Assembly (NCBI RefSeq): GCF_022008365.1 | Contig: NZ_JAIRBA010000012.1 | Coordinates: forward strand, 20,452 to 84,451 | Length of the DNA stretch: 64,000 nucleotides | Reading direction: 5' to 3' | Source: Aequorivita vitellina | Lineage (GTDB): Bacteria > Bacteroidota > Bacteroidia > Flavobacteriales > Flavobacteriaceae | In this document: positions 53,063 through 61,924 of the stretch, in pieces | How positions within the stretch are numbered: position 1 is the stretch's first letter | Layout: each line of letters opens with the position of its first letter | Translations under genes and position numbers: made by a program | Notes under the pieces: model-generated | The model's database searches: none | Told to the model about the DNA's origin: nothing | What the model saw: the letters and a program-made list of their open reading frames with translations, nothing else

Positions 53063-53100
53063 AAATCCGCTAAAGTATTTTACCACTTCAACGGATTTTT
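53063..53100 (-). terminator. Terminator downstream of uvrA
   Basis: AAAATCCG (53063-53070) and CGGATTTT (53093-53100) form a stem, extended by AAGT/ACTT inside. A T-run follows on the minus strand. It lies 80 bases after the uvrA stop. Confidence 0.55.
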
Positions 53101-53178
53101 AAAAACTAACCAACCAAAAAACTAAAAGTCTTTGATTTGTAATTACGCAATTAGCGTGCCATAATAAATTTAGTTGAT

Positions 53179-55956
53179 TTACAGCTTTTCTCTTAAATAC
53201 CCAGCAGTAAAAGATTCTTTATTTTTAGCGACTTCTTCGGGAGTGCCTTCTGCTACAACTTTTCCGCCGTATTCGCCTCCTTCGGGTCCAAGATCAATAA
53301 TATAATCTGCACATTTTATTAAATCTAGATTGTGCTCCACAACAATTACCGTATGGCCTTTATCTAAAAGCGCATAAAACGATGCAAGTAGCTTTTTTAT
53401 GTCGTGAAAGTGAAGTCCGGTTGTAGGTTCATCAAATATAAAAACAGTTTTTTCCTTTGAGGTTCCTTTGACTAAAAATGAAGCAAGCTTAATTCGTTGT
53501 GCCTCGCCGCCAGAAAGCGTTGATGAGCTTTGACCCAATTGTACATAACCGAGGCCAACATCTTGTAGCGGCTGTAATTTTGCTGCAATTTTGTGCTGCT
53601 TTGAGCCTCCAAAAAATGCAACTGCGTCATCTACGGTCATCTTGAGAATGTCGTCTATGTTTTTACTCTGAAGAGTAACTTCCAAAACTTCTTTTTTGAA
53701 ACGTTTTCCGTTACAGGTATCGCAAACCAAATGCACATCGGCCATAAATTGCATTTCGATTGTTACTTCGCCTTCACCTTTACAGGTTTCGCAGCGACCG
53801 CCATCTACGTTAAAGCTGAAATGTTTTGCTTTATACCCGCGAATGTCTGAAAGTTTCTGCGAAGCGTATAAATTCCGAATATCGTCGTACGCTTTAATAT
53901 AGGTTACGGGATTGCTTCGGCTGGAGCGACCAATAGGGTTTTGGTCAATGAATTCTATGCTTTTTATGGTGTTAAAATCTCCTTTAATTTCTGAAAACTG
54001 GCCGGGTTTTTCGCCGTAACCACCAATTTGCCGCATTAAGGCAGGATAGAGAATTTTCTTCACCAACGTACTTTTTCCGCTACCGGAAACGCCTGTTACA
54101 GCGGTAAAAACATTAAGCGGAAAGGTAACATCTATATTTCTTAAATTATTTTGACGTGCACCAGTAATGGAGACTTTGTTTTTTGAAGTGCGGCGTTTCT
54201 TTGGCACTTCAATTTCCATTTCGCCATTTAAATATTTCGCGGTGAGTGAATCTGACTTTAAAATTTCGGCATAATTTCCTTGTGCCACCACTTCGCCACC
54301 AAAGGTTCCTGCTTCGGGACCAATGTCTATAATTTCGTCTGCCGCTTTCATAATATCTTCATCGTGTTCTACCACAATAACCGTATTGCCCAAATCGCGA
54401 AGGGATTTTAAAACCGAAATGAGTCTTTCGGTGTCTTTAGGGTGAAGCCCGATGCTAGGTTCATCTAAAATATACATTGAACCTACCAGGCTGCTTCCCA
54501 AAGAAGTAGCCAGGTTAATGCGTTGCGATTCGCCTCCCGAAAGTGTATTCGATTTACGATTTAGCGTTAAGTAACCTAAGCCTACATCTCTTAAAAACTG
54601 CAAGCGGTTGTTTATTTCGAGCAGCAAGCGTTTTGCAACTTTTTGATCGTAATCTGAAAGCTGAAGGTTTTTGAAGAATTCAGCAGTTTTGTTTAGAGGA
54701 AGCGCTACCAACTCTTGAATTGCAGTGCCGTTTATTTTTACGTAGCCTGCTTCGTGACGGAGGCGTTTTCCTTTGCAGTTTGCACATTTTGTTTTTCCGC
54801 GATAGCGCGAAAGCATTACTCGATTTTGAATTTTATAGCTTTTAGATTCCAAATAAGCAAAAAACGAATTAAGTCCTTCAAAATATTTATTGCCGTCCCA
54901 AACAAGTTGCTTTTGCTCACTCGTCAATTCAAACCACGGTTTGTGGATTGGAAAATCGAATTTATATGCGTTGTTCACCAATTGATCGCGATACCAACTC
55001 ATACTTTCTCCGCGCCACGGAAAGATTGCATTTTCATAAACAGAAAGTGCTGTATTGGGTATTACCAAATCTTCGTCGATGCCAATTACATCGCCGTAAC
55101 CTTCGCAAATGGGGCAGGCGCCGTACGGATTATTAAAACTAAAAAGATGTACATTGGGTTCCATAAAAGTCATTCCGTCAGCTTCAAATCTATTGTTGAA
55201 TTCGGTTATTTTTTTTGAACCAAGTTCTTCAATAAACAACTCGCCCTTACCCTCAAAAAAGGCTATTTCAACTGCGTCTGCGAGGCGATTGTAAAAGTCT
55301 TCTTCGTTTTTAGTTATAATTCGGTCTACAACTAAATCTATCTTTTTCGGAAAAGATTTACCAGTTAATTCATCAATCCGTACTACTTCATCTTTTACTT
55401 TAATTCTGGCATAGCCTTGTTGCGCCAAAGCCTGAATTTTATTCTCCATGGTGCGGCCTTCTTCCAAATGAATAGGAGCGAGGAGTAGCATTTTTTCACC
55501 TTCGGGAAATTCTTTGATAAATTTTATAACGTCTGTGGTGGTGTCTTTTTTAACTTCTCTGCCAGAAATAGGCGAAATTGTTTTTCCAATACGCGTATAG
55601 AGTAGTTTTAGGTAGTCGTAAATTTCGGTAGAAGTTCCCACGGTTGATCGCGGGTTTGTTGAGTTTACTTTTTGTTCAATTGCAATGGCCGGTGAAATAC
55701 CTTTAATGGAATCTACTTTTGGTTTATCTAGTCTTCCTAAAAACTGACGCGCATAGCTGGAAAGGCTCTCAACATAGCGGCGCTGGCCCTCTGCATATAG
55801 TGTGTCAAAGGCCAAACTAGATTTTCCACTGCCCGAAAGACCTGTAATTACCACCAGTTTATTGCGTGGAATGGCGACAGAAATATTCTTTAAATTATGA
55901 AGTTTTGCCCCCTGAATGAGGATGTTTTTTTTTGTGTCTAAAGTTTCGATATTCAA
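53179..55956 (-). CDS. uvrA: Excinuclease ABC subunit A
   Basis: UvrA finds bulky DNA lesions and loads UvrB in nucleotide excision repair. The 925-residue length is normal. Two ABC ATPase modules are seen: Walker [10 protein letters not shown] (39-47) and GVSGSGKST (about 635), with signatures [12 protein letters not shown] and [12 protein letters not shown]. Both zinc modules are present: CPICEGYG...CANCKGKR in the first half and CETCKGEG...CDTCNGKRF in the second. The [14 protein letters not shown] stretch is the UvrB-binding part. Bacteroidota often have two uvrA genes; this may be either. Its -7 promoter element lies about 40 bases upstream. Confidence 0.96.
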   Translation of the reverse strand: MNIETLDTKKNILIQGAKLHNLKNISVAIPRNKLVVITGLSGSGKSSLAFDTLYAEGQRRYVESLSSYARQFLGRLDKPKVDSIKGISPAIAIEQKVNSTNPRSTVGTSTEIYDYLKLLYTRIGKTISPISGREVKKDTTTDVIKFIKEFPEGEKMLLLAPIHLEEGRTMENKIQALAQQGYARIKVKDEVVRIDELTGKSFPKKIDLVVDRIITKNEEDFYNRLADAVEIAFFEGKGELFIEELGSKKITEFNNRFEADGMTFMEPNVHLFSFNNPYGACPICEGYGDVIGIDEDLVIPNTALSVYENAIFPWRGESMSWYRDQLVNNAYKFDFPIHKPWFELTSEQKQLVWDGNKYFEGLNSFFAYLESKSYKIQNRVMLSRYRGKTKCANCKGKRLRHEAGYVKINGTAIQELVALPLNKTAEFFKNLQLSDYDQKVAKRLLLEINNRLQFLRDVGLGYLTLNRKSNTLSGGESQRINLATSLGSSLVGSMYILDEPSIGLHPKDTERLISVLKSLRDLGNTVIVVEHDEDIMKAADEIIDIGPEAGTFGGEVVAQGNYAEILKSDSLTAKYLNGEMEIEVPKKRRTSKNKVSITGARQNNLRNIDVTFPLNVFTAVTGVSGSGKSTLVKKILYPALMRQIGGYGEKPGQFSEIKGDFNTIKSIEFIDQNPIGRSSRSNPVTYIKAYDDIRNLYASQKLSDIRGYKAKHFSFNVDGGRCETCKGEGEVTIEMQFMADVHLVCDTCNGKRFKKEVLEVTLQSKNIDDILKMTVDDAVAFFGGSKQHKIAAKLQPLQDVGLGYVQLGQSSSTLSGGEAQRIKLASFLVKGTSKEKTVFIFDEPTTGLHFHDIKKLLASFYALLDKGHTVIVVEHNLDLIKCADYIIDLGPEGGEYGGKVVAEGTPEEVAKNKESFTAGYLREKL

Positions 55957-55975
55957 TTTATTTCTCCTTTTTTAT

Positions 55976-55994
55976 TCCCGATAGCTATTGGGGT
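55976..55994. repeat. Degenerate copy of a CCCGATAGCTATCGGG-type palindrome
   Basis: CCCGATAGCTATTGGGG reads as an imperfect palindrome between uvrA and its promoter. I recall the perfect form as a dispersed repeat in flavobacterial genomes, but I have no copy count from this window alone. Confidence 0.3.
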
Positions 55995-55996
55995 TG

Positions 55997-56004
55997 CAAA
56001 GATA
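55997..56004 (-). promoter_or_regulatory. -7 promoter element for uvrA
   Basis: The minus strand reads TATCTTTG, a perfect -7 consensus, 40 bases upstream of the uvrA start. A TTG at 56020-56022 is somewhat close (15-base spacer). No SOS box was identified. Confidence 0.5.
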
Positions 56005-56222
56005 CTATATCGGTTTCAGCAATGCACATTTGAAGATATTTATTATTTTTAACGAGAATTTTAACCTTTTCTTTGCATTTGTGATTTCTTTGTTGTTATA
56101 TTTACGGCTCTTAACGTCATATAAAAAAATTATTGCCTATAGCTGATCTTTACTTTTAACAAATAAACATTTTAACTAAGCAACCAAATCCATAGTTGTT
56201 TATTTTTTAGAAAAGTAGTGAT

Positions 56223-56807
56223 ATGAAACAAGGCACAAACTCTGATGCGTTTTTGGTAAACGCTTATATGAACGGTAATGAATCTGCACTTTGTGAGCTA
56301 ATAACACGCCACAAACAACGAATTTACAGTTTTATTTATTCGAAAGTTTTTGATAGGGATGTCTCTGAAGACATTTTCCAAGATACTTTTATTAAGGTTA
56401 TTAAAACTTTAAAAAAAGGCGCTTACAACGAAGAAGGAAAATTTCTTCCCTGGGTTATGCGAATTGCCCATAATCTGGTGATAGACCACTTCAGAAAAAA
56501 CAATCGCATGCCCAAATTTGAAAACAATACAGACTTTAATATATTTTCGGTTTTAAGCGATAATGCGCTCAATATTGAAAAGCAAATGATAAAGGGGCAA
56601 GTAGAAGATGATGTACGCAGATTGATACAAGAATTACCGGACGACCAAAAAGAAGTTCTAATTATGCGTATGTATAAAGATATGAGCTTTAAAGAAATAA
56701 GTGAACAAACTGGAGTAAGTATTAATACAGCTCTCGGTAGAATGCGATATGCACTTATTAATTTGCGAAAAGTAATTGATAAACACAATATTATATTAAC
56801 TAATTAG
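56223..56807 (+). CDS. ECF-type RNA polymerase sigma factor
   Basis: This 194-residue sigma-70-family factor has regions 2 and 4 only. Region 2 is seen at about 25-95 (VFDRDVSEDIFQDTFIKVIK; then PWVMRIAHNLVIDHFRK for 2.3-2.4). Region 4 is at about 138-186 (LPDDQKEVLIMRMYKDMSFK, then ISEQTGVSINTALGRMRYAL). It redirects RNA polymerase to a special gene set. No classical FecR or zinc anti-sigma gene follows; instead a 50-residue protein starts 58 bases downstream. The target regulon cannot be read from the sequence. Confidence 0.92.
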   Translation: MKQGTNSDAFLVNAYMNGNESALCELITRHKQRIYSFIYSKVFDRDVSEDIFQDTFIKVIKTLKKGAYNEEGKFLPWVMRIAHNLVIDHFRKNNRMPKFENNTDFNIFSVLSDNALNIEKQMIKGQVEDDVRRLIQELPDDQKEVLIMRMYKDMSFKEISEQTGVSINTALGRMRYALINLRKVIDKHNIILTN

Positions 56808-56864
56808 TACAATAAAATAATTTTTGTTTCGTTATTTGGAAATAAAACCTCTAAATAATATTCT

Positions 56865-57017
56865 ATGCAAAAATTTTACTCTGAAACATCACGTGTGGAC
56901 GGCGTGAATAAAAAATTAGTTCCAAAAGAAGAAACCATAAAATTTCTTCTGGATTATTCGATGGCTTTAAGTGTTATAGATTACCATAAAATGAAGTTTG
57001 AAGCGCTTCTAAACTAA
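56865..57017 (+). CDS. 50-residue protein downstream of the ECF sigma factor
   Basis: A complete small gene encodes MQKFYSETSRVDGVNKKLVP, then KEETIKFLLDYSMALSVIDY and HKMKFEALLN. The middle is amphipathic helical and has no cysteine or membrane segment. It lies 58 bases after the sigma factor and is followed directly by a strong terminator, so both are one transcript unit. I recall very similar short proteins after such sigma factors in flavobacteria. An anti-sigma or cofactor role is reasonable but not shown. Confidence 0.65.
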   Translation: MQKFYSETSRVDGVNKKLVPKEETIKFLLDYSMALSVIDYHKMKFEALLN

Positions 57018-57024
57018 ACTTTGG

Positions 57025-57056
57025 AAAACCCCGGAATTAGCTTTTCGGGGTTTTTA
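57025..57056 (+). terminator. Terminator after the sigma factor unit
   Basis: AAAACCCCGGAA (57025 onward) pairs with TTTTCGGGGTTTTT around a short loop and a T-run follows. It lies eight bases after the 50-residue gene's stop. Confidence 0.8.
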
Positions 57057-57148
57057 TTATTGAAAACATATAGAAATTTTTAATTGATGCGTTGAGATTT
57101 CAAAACTTGAAAATTAATTATTTTTACTAAACTCATCGCCCCATAAAC

Positions 57149-57808
57149 TCATCGATTCTTTTTCTTTAAATAATCATTAATCACAGATTTTCTACCGATA
57201 GTTTTTGTGATTATATCTTTTTCTAAATCCCAACCGCGAGCGGGCGAATATTGCCTTCCGTACCAAATTATCTGTAAATGAAGCGTATTCCATAAATCTT
57301 TCGGGAACAATCTTTTTGCATCTTTTTCCGTCTGAACTACGTTTTTACCATTTGTAAACCCCCAGCGATACATTAATCTATGAATGTGTGTATCTACCGG
57401 AAATGCTGGAATATTAAAGGCTTGGCTCATCACGACACTTGCGGTTTTGTGTCCAACTGCAGGGAAAGATTCTAAAGCTTCAAAACTTGCAGGAACTACT
57501 CCGTTATATTTTTCAATCAATATTTCTGAAAGTCCGTGAATACCTTTTGCCTTCATTGGCGATAGACCAACGGGTTTTATAATTTCTCGTATTTCTTCCA
57601 CCGAAAGTTTTACCATATCGTAAGGATTGTCGGCTATTGCAAATAATAATGGTGTAATTTGATTAACCCGAACATCGGTACTTTGCGCAGAAAGTAATAC
57701 GGCAATCAATAAGGTATATGGGTCTTTATGGTCTAAAGGAATGGGAATTTGAGGATAAATCTTATTTAACGTTTCAATAACGAAGGTTACCTTTTCTTGT
57801 TTGGTCAT
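57149..57808 (-). CDS. nth: Endonuclease III family DNA glycosylase without Fe-S cluster
   Basis: Nth removes oxidised pyrimidines and cuts the abasic site. The helix-hairpin-helix with the catalytic Lys121 (FPAVGHKTASVV) and Asp139 (FPVDTHIHRL) is intact in this 219-residue protein. The usual C-terminal four-cysteine [4Fe-4S] loop is missing: the protein contains no cysteine at all, and the region reads IIWYGRQYSPARGWDLEKDI. The start of bcp lies 31 bases away on the other strand, and both share an intergenic region with a -7 element on the minus strand. Confidence 0.92.
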   Translation of the reverse strand: MTKQEKVTFVIETLNKIYPQIPIPLDHKDPYTLLIAVLLSAQSTDVRVNQITPLLFAIADNPYDMVKLSVEEIREIIKPVGLSPMKAKGIHGLSEILIEKYNGVVPASFEALESFPAVGHKTASVVMSQAFNIPAFPVDTHIHRLMYRWGFTNGKNVVQTEKDAKRLFPKDLWNTLHLQIIWYGRQYSPARGWDLEKDIITKTIGRKSVINDYLKKKNR

Positions 57809-57824
57809 TTTAAGTACTTTTATA

Positions 57825-57832
57825 CAAAAATA
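57825..57832 (-). promoter_or_regulatory. -7 promoter element for nth
   Basis: The minus strand reads TATTTTTG, a perfect -7 consensus, 17 bases from the nth ATG at 57808. The intergenic region of 30 bases therefore includes nth promoter elements overlapping the bcp 5' region. Confidence 0.45.
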
Positions 57833-57838
57833 GGGATA

Positions 57839-58291
57839 ATGAAAACATTACAGGCAGGAGATAAGGCTCCAGATTTTAAGGTAAACGACCAAGACGGAAA
57901 TAGTATATCTTCCGAAGATTATAAAGGTAAAAAATGGATCGTTTTTTTCTATCCAAAAGCCAGTACACCGGGATGTACAGCTGAAGCATGTAATCTTCGC
58001 GATAATTACAAAGAGCTTCAAAACAAAGGCTATGAGCTACTTGGCGTAAGTGCCGATAGTGAAAAACGCCAAAAAAACTTTAAAGAAAAATACGATTTCC
58101 CTTTTCCCTTATTGGCAGATGAAAAGAAAGAAGTAATTAACGGTTTTGGAGTTTGGGGACCAAAAAAATTTATGGGAAAAACATACGAGGGTATTCACCG
58201 AAAAACATTTATTATGGACGAAAAAGGGATTATTACCCGGGTAATAGACAAAGTAAAAACCAAGGACCACGCGGCCCAAATACTCGCTTAG
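57839..58291 (+). CDS. bcp: Thioredoxin-dependent thiol peroxidase (Bcp/PrxQ)
   Basis: This peroxiredoxin of the Bcp/PrxQ family reduces H2O2 and organic peroxides. I start it at the ATG at 57839 (MKTLQAGDKAPDF, 150 residues); the frame is open 14 codons upstream but lies in the nth/bcp spacer. The peroxidatic Cys46 (STPGCT) and resolving Cys51 (AEACN) are five residues apart, as in alpha2-helix PrxQ proteins. WGPKKFMGKTYEGIHRKTFI is the conserved C-terminal part. The stop overlaps by a few bases the convergent gene's end. Likely a cytoplasmic antioxidant, paired with DNA repair by position. Confidence 0.93.
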   Translation: MKTLQAGDKAPDFKVNDQDGNSISSEDYKGKKWIVFFYPKASTPGCTAEACNLRDNYKELQNKGYELLGVSADSEKRQKNFKEKYDFPFPLLADEKKEVINGFGVWGPKKFMGKTYEGIHRKTFIMDEKGIITRVIDKVKTKDHAAQILA

Positions 58292-59745
58292 TTATTGTTT
58301 ATTTTTACGGGTTCCGCTTTGCAGTTAAAAAGGTGCTTTTCTTTAATAATTTCGGATACTCCGGGAGGTAACATTTCTTCCCATCCTTCTTCCTGCTTTT
58401 CAATCATAGCGAGTACTTCGCGCGAAAATATATTCATATTATCCGGGTTGTAGTCTGTAATATCTACAACCTTTCCGTTGTATTTAAAGAATTTGTATAA
58501 TTCTTTCATACGCGGGTGTACTTTTAAATTTTCGCTCGTAGTATATTCTCCTGTTTCTGCGTCTTTCATCGGGTAGAGGTAAACCTTCAAATCTTTAAAG
58601 AATAACTTGCCAAAAGCTTCTAATATACCACCGCTTAAATGGCGATAGTATTTTTCATCAAAAATATCTACTAAGTTATTCACGCCCATTGCGAGCCCCA
58701 TTCGCATTTTAGTGTATCGAGAAAAATATTCAACAAGCTTGTAATATTCCTGGAAATTTGAAATCATAACCGTATGTCCCAAAGAACAAAGCAACCGTGC
58801 TCTATCCATAAAATCTTCTTCATCAATTTCACCTTCGGCACGTAAGTTTGAAAGGGTGATTTCAAAGATAACTTCAGTTCTTTCTTTTTCTACGCGGTTT
58901 TCATTCAGAAACATTTCGTACGAACGTTCAAACATATCTATATTCACCTTCGTTACCGGTCTAAAACTTCCGCGAAGCGCTAAAATATTTTTCTTATAAA
59001 GAATTCTGGCAGGTAGAATATTATGTCCTTCAGGATCGAACATAACGGCATCTGTCATACCATTTTTAATAAGCTGAAGACTCATTAACCTATTGTCAAC
59101 ATTTTTGAAACGCGGTCCCGAAAAGTTGATGGTGTCTATTTCAATCTTGTCTTTGTCAATATGGTCATATAAATAGCGCAGTAATTTATTGGGTTGATCG
59201 TATTTATAATACGCCCCATAAATTAGGTTTACCCCTAAAGTTCCGAGCGTAATTTGCTGTAATTGTGCATCGTTTTCATGAAAACGAATGTGAAGGGTTA
59301 TTTCGTTATACGCTTCTTTTGGATCAATTTGATAGCGAATACCTAGCCAGCCGTGACCTTTATATTTCTTAGCAAAATCGATAGTTGCAACTGTATTGGC
59401 AAACGAAAAGAATAATCTATTGGGGTGTTTTTCGCGATTAATTCGCTCTTCAATAAGTTTAAACTCGTGATGAAGCATTTTCTGCAACCGCGATTCGGTT
59501 ACGTATCTACCGTCTTCTTCAATTCCATAAATTGCATCACTGAAATCTTTGTCGTATGCCGACATGGTTTTGGCAATTGTGCCAGATGCGCCCCCAGCTC
59601 TAAAAAAGTTACGCACCGTTTCTTGCCCAGCACCAATTTCGGCAAAAGTGCCGTAAATATTTTCATTCAGGTTAATCCGTAAGGCCTTACTTTTTATGGA
59701 TGGAATATCTTCAAATTCCTTATCTCCTATTATGGATTCTGGCAT
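58288..59745 (-). CDS. Conserved protein of unknown function
   Basis: This 485-residue protein is clearly a member of a family conserved across Bacteroidota, starting MPESIIGDKEFEDIPSIKSK. Existing labels such as TonB-dependent receptor or nicotinate-nucleotide adenylyltransferase do not fit: there is no signal peptide, no barrel, and no HxGH motif. Conserved blocks are IYGTFAEIGAGQETVRNFFR, GRYVTESRLQKMLHHE, YRHLSGGILEAFGKLF and DITDYNPDNMNIFSR. It looks soluble and cytoplasmic. The stop overlaps bcp by four bases on the opposite strand. Function unknown. Confidence 0.85.
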   Translation of the reverse strand: MPESIIGDKEFEDIPSIKSKALRINLNENIYGTFAEIGAGQETVRNFFRAGGASGTIAKTMSAYDKDFSDAIYGIEEDGRYVTESRLQKMLHHEFKLIEERINREKHPNRLFFSFANTVATIDFAKKYKGHGWLGIRYQIDPKEAYNEITLHIRFHENDAQLQQITLGTLGVNLIYGAYYKYDQPNKLLRYLYDHIDKDKIEIDTINFSGPRFKNVDNRLMSLQLIKNGMTDAVMFDPEGHNILPARILYKKNILALRGSFRPVTKVNIDMFERSYEMFLNENRVEKERTEVIFEITLSNLRAEGEIDEEDFMDRARLLCSLGHTVMISNFQEYYKLVEYFSRYTKMRMGLAMGVNNLVDIFDEKYYRHLSGGILEAFGKLFFKDLKVYLYPMKDAETGEYTTSENLKVHPRMKELYKFFKYNGKVVDITDYNPDNMNIFSREVLAMIEKQEEGWEEMLPPGVSEIIKEKHLFNCKAEPVKINNN

Positions 59746-59809
59746 AGTAGCGTTCTAAATTAATTAACAAAGGTAGCGATTACAATAGGTAAACAAAAAA
59801 AATACCATT

Positions 59810-59817
59810 ATTTTTGC
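59810..59817 (+). promoter_or_regulatory. -7 promoter element upstream of the MBL-fold hydrolase
   Basis: TATTTTTG, a perfect -7 consensus, about 96 bases upstream of the ATG at 59913. The leader would be about 90 bases. Confidence 0.4.
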
Positions 59818-59912
59818 GAGAATGAAATATAGGTTTCCAATCTTAAAAAACTTATCCAATTGTAGCATAAGCATGTTATATCTTTTCTTTAAAAATAAAC
59901 TATTTTAAGTCG

Positions 59913-60692
59913 ATGAATTCAGAACTTACAGTTACTTTTCTCGGCACTGGAACTTCACAAGGTATTCCCGTTATTGGTAGCGACCACCCGGTTTGTAATA
60001 GCACTAATTTTAAAGATAAACGTTTAAGGGTATCGGTTTTATTGCGTTGGGATGCATTTATTTATGTAATTGATTGTGGCCCCGATTTTAGACAGCAGAT
60101 GCTGCGCGAGAACGTTAAAAGATTAGACGGCGTTTTACTCACCCATGAACACAGTGACCATACAGCGGGGTTAGACGATATTCGACCCTTTAATTTTATG
60201 CAAGGTAAAAGTATACCGTTTTATGCACACCAGCGAGTTTTTGAATCGTTAACAGAACGATTTGCTTATATTTTTGCTACTGAAAATAAATACCCCGGCG
60301 CGCCAAGTATTACAGCGATAGAAATTGATAAACACACCCCCTTTACTATTAGCGGCAAAAAAGTAATTCCTATTGAAGCTTTTCATGCAACGCTTCCAGT
60401 TTTGGGTTTTCGGGTAGGGGATTTTACGTATTTAACCGATGTTAAAACTATTTCAGACGAAGAAGCTGAAAAAGTAAAAGGAAGCAAAGTTTTGGTAATT
60501 AATGCCCTTCGGGAGGAACGGCACTATTCACATTTCAATATTGAAGAAGCACTAGAATTTGTAGAAAAAGTAAAACCAAAAAAAACATATTTCACACATA
60601 TTAGTCACGTAATGGGTTTCCACGAAGAAGTAGAGAAAAAGCTTCCAGCGAACGTACACTTGGCTTATGATACACTTACAATTTCAATTTAA
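59913..60692 (+). CDS. MBL-fold metallo-hydrolase (PhnP-like)
   Basis: The 259-residue protein has the metallo-beta-lactamase fold and dinuclear metal motif H78-E-H80-S-D82-H83 (LTHEHSDHTAGLDD). FLGTGTSQGIPVIG (residues 9-22), ATLPVLGFRV and THISHVMG also fit the PhnP/tRNase Z-like branch. PhnP is a cyclic phosphodiesterase, and the family also contains ribonucleases. No phn genes are nearby, so a phosphodiesterase of unknown substrate is the right level of claim. It is followed two bases later by a small coiled-coil protein. Confidence 0.9.
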   Translation: MNSELTVTFLGTGTSQGIPVIGSDHPVCNSTNFKDKRLRVSVLLRWDAFIYVIDCGPDFRQQMLRENVKRLDGVLLTHEHSDHTAGLDDIRPFNFMQGKSIPFYAHQRVFESLTERFAYIFATENKYPGAPSITAIEIDKHTPFTISGKKVIPIEAFHATLPVLGFRVGDFTYLTDVKTISDEEAEKVKGSKVLVINALREERHYSHFNIEEALEFVEKVKPKKTYFTHISHVMGFHEEVEKKLPANVHLAYDTLTISI

Positions 60693-60694
60693 TT

Positions 60695-61189
60695 ATGAGA
60701 AATAAAATCTTTATGTACCTGTTTCTATTTGCGGTGCTTTTCATTATCTTTTTATATATGAGTGAGAAGAGTATTTTTGAATCGCAAGAGAAACGCATTG
60801 CGCTATTAGAAGCAAAAGTTGAAAAAGCCAACGATTCTATCAAAACGCTACACAATACAATGGAAAGCTTAAACTACTTTACCCTGCAAGGCAACGACAA
60901 TGCAATGACCTATTTTGAAAATATGGGTTACGAAGCCGCCGAAGTTGAAGCCAAAGTTTCCGATCAAATTTACGATTTCAATCTTCAAAAAGGAAACAAC
61001 CCATTAGTTCCTTTCGATGGAATGGAAGGGGATATGAAAATAAATAAGTTGAAATTCTTAAATCACAAATGGATCCTTGCAGATTTTACCGATGGAACTT
61101 ATTGGGGCGAAATGATACTAGCATTTTCATTTAATAAAAATAACGAATTGGAACTTACTACACTAGATTCGTTTCTGTACCCACAGTAA
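60695..61189 (+). CDS. Hypothetical single-pass membrane protein with coiled coil
   Basis: This 164-residue protein has an N-terminal transmembrane helix (about residues 4-22), then a coiled coil (SIFESQEKRIALLEAKVEKA and on to NTMESLNYF). A soluble domain of about 90 residues follows, with KFLNHKWILADFTDGTYWGE near 122-141. It is coupled to the MBL hydrolase gene by a two-base gap. I do not recognise the family. A periplasmic orientation is likely from the positive residues before the helix. Confidence 0.78.
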   Translation: MRNKIFMYLFLFAVLFIIFLYMSEKSIFESQEKRIALLEAKVEKANDSIKTLHNTMESLNYFTLQGNDNAMTYFENMGYEAAEVEAKVSDQIYDFNLQKGNNPLVPFDGMEGDMKINKLKFLNHKWILADFTDGTYWGEMILAFSFNKNNELELTTLDSFLYPQ

Positions 61190-61190
61190 C

Positions 61191-61850
61191 CTAAGAATTT
61201 TCGGCTAACCAATTTTTTAGTTCAAAAAAGTTTTGAGGTGCAACCCCGTGGCCAACTGGAAATTCCGAATATGTACAATCAATGTTCAAGTTTTCAAGAA
61301 ATGGTTTGGTTTTACGGGCCCACTGAACTGGGATAACTTGATCGACGTTTCCGTGTGATGAATATACCTTCAACTTGCTAAAATCATTTTTGGCATAGCC
61401 TTCTGTCAATATATCTTCATTTACGTAACCGCTTAAACCAATTACATTTTTTACTTTTTCTGGATAGCTCAAGGCAACTGCAAAACTCAAAATTGTGCCT
61501 TGGCTAAAACCCAAAAGTGTTAGATTTTTCGCGTCTACTTTATATTTAGCAACTATTTCATCAATACACTTTGAAACTAATTCGCGCGAGGCAATGGCTT
61601 GTTCGTCATCGCTGAATTTTCCTTGCGCATTGTCAAAGTATATGTTGTACCAAGCGTTTCCGTATGGCTCTAGCCTAATAGGAGCCTTTAGAGAGATGAT
61701 GGCGTATTTTTCGGGTAATTCATCTGCAAAGGAAAACAAGTCGTTTTCGTCACTCCCAAACCCGTGAAGCATAATAATTGCCGGCGGATTTTCTGAAGAA
61801 TTTTTGGCGGGTCTATAATTGTGTTCTAAAAGTAGGGTTTGTTTTTCCAT
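61191..61850 (-). CDS. Alpha/beta hydrolase (carboxylesterase/phospholipase family)
   Basis: This serine hydrolase of about 219 residues belongs to the phospholipase/carboxylesterase family. Nucleophile Ser116 is in LLGFSQGTILS, the acid is in NVDQVIPVQWA and the histidine is in PVGHGVAP near the end. LHGFGSDENDLFSFA is the oxyanion loop. I start it at the ATG at 61850; a TTG three codons earlier lies inside the -7 promoter element, so it is not used. No signal peptide, so cytoplasmic. Broad esterase or acyl-protein thioesterase activity is the family norm. Confidence 0.88.
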   Translation of the reverse strand: MEKQTLLLEHNYRPAKNSSENPPAIIMLHGFGSDENDLFSFADELPEKYAIISLKAPIRLEPYGNAWYNIYFDNAQGKFSDDEQAIASRELVSKCIDEIVAKYKVDAKNLTLLGFSQGTILSFAVALSYPEKVKNVIGLSGYVNEDILTEGYAKNDFSKLKVYSSHGNVDQVIPVQWARKTKPFLENLNIDCTYSEFPVGHGVAPQNFFELKNWLAENS

Positions 61851-61856
61851 AGTTTG

Positions 61857-61864
61857 CAAAAATA
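61857..61864 (-). promoter_or_regulatory. -7 promoter element next to the esterase start (near-leaderless)
   Basis: The minus strand reads TATTTTTG, ending seven bases before the ATG at 61850. Transcription would begin within a few bases of the start codon. Confidence 0.4.
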
Positions 61865-61866
61865 AG

Positions 61867-61909
61867 CAAGACCTTTTAAACCGAAGGTCTTTCAGCTCAA
61901 AAGGTCTTG
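61867..61909 (-). terminator. Terminator between the DUF4870-like and esterase genes
   Basis: CAAGACCTTTT (61867-61877) pairs with AAAAGGTCTTG (61899-61909) over 11 bp with a 21-base loop that holds another copy of AGGTCTT. It follows the stop of the DUF4870-like gene and precedes the esterase promoter. Confidence 0.6.
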
Positions 61910-61924
61910 TTAATATTACTAAAA

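Noticed and set aside
54715..55218. 167-codon + strand frame inside uvrA
   Set aside because: uvrA on the other strand is a complete, motif-rich gene; this is a shadow frame.
59822..59908. 28-codon frame MKYRFPILKN upstream of the MBL hydrolase
   Set aside because: It is short and AT-driven, with no motif; it probably lies in the untranslated leader of the hydrolase gene.
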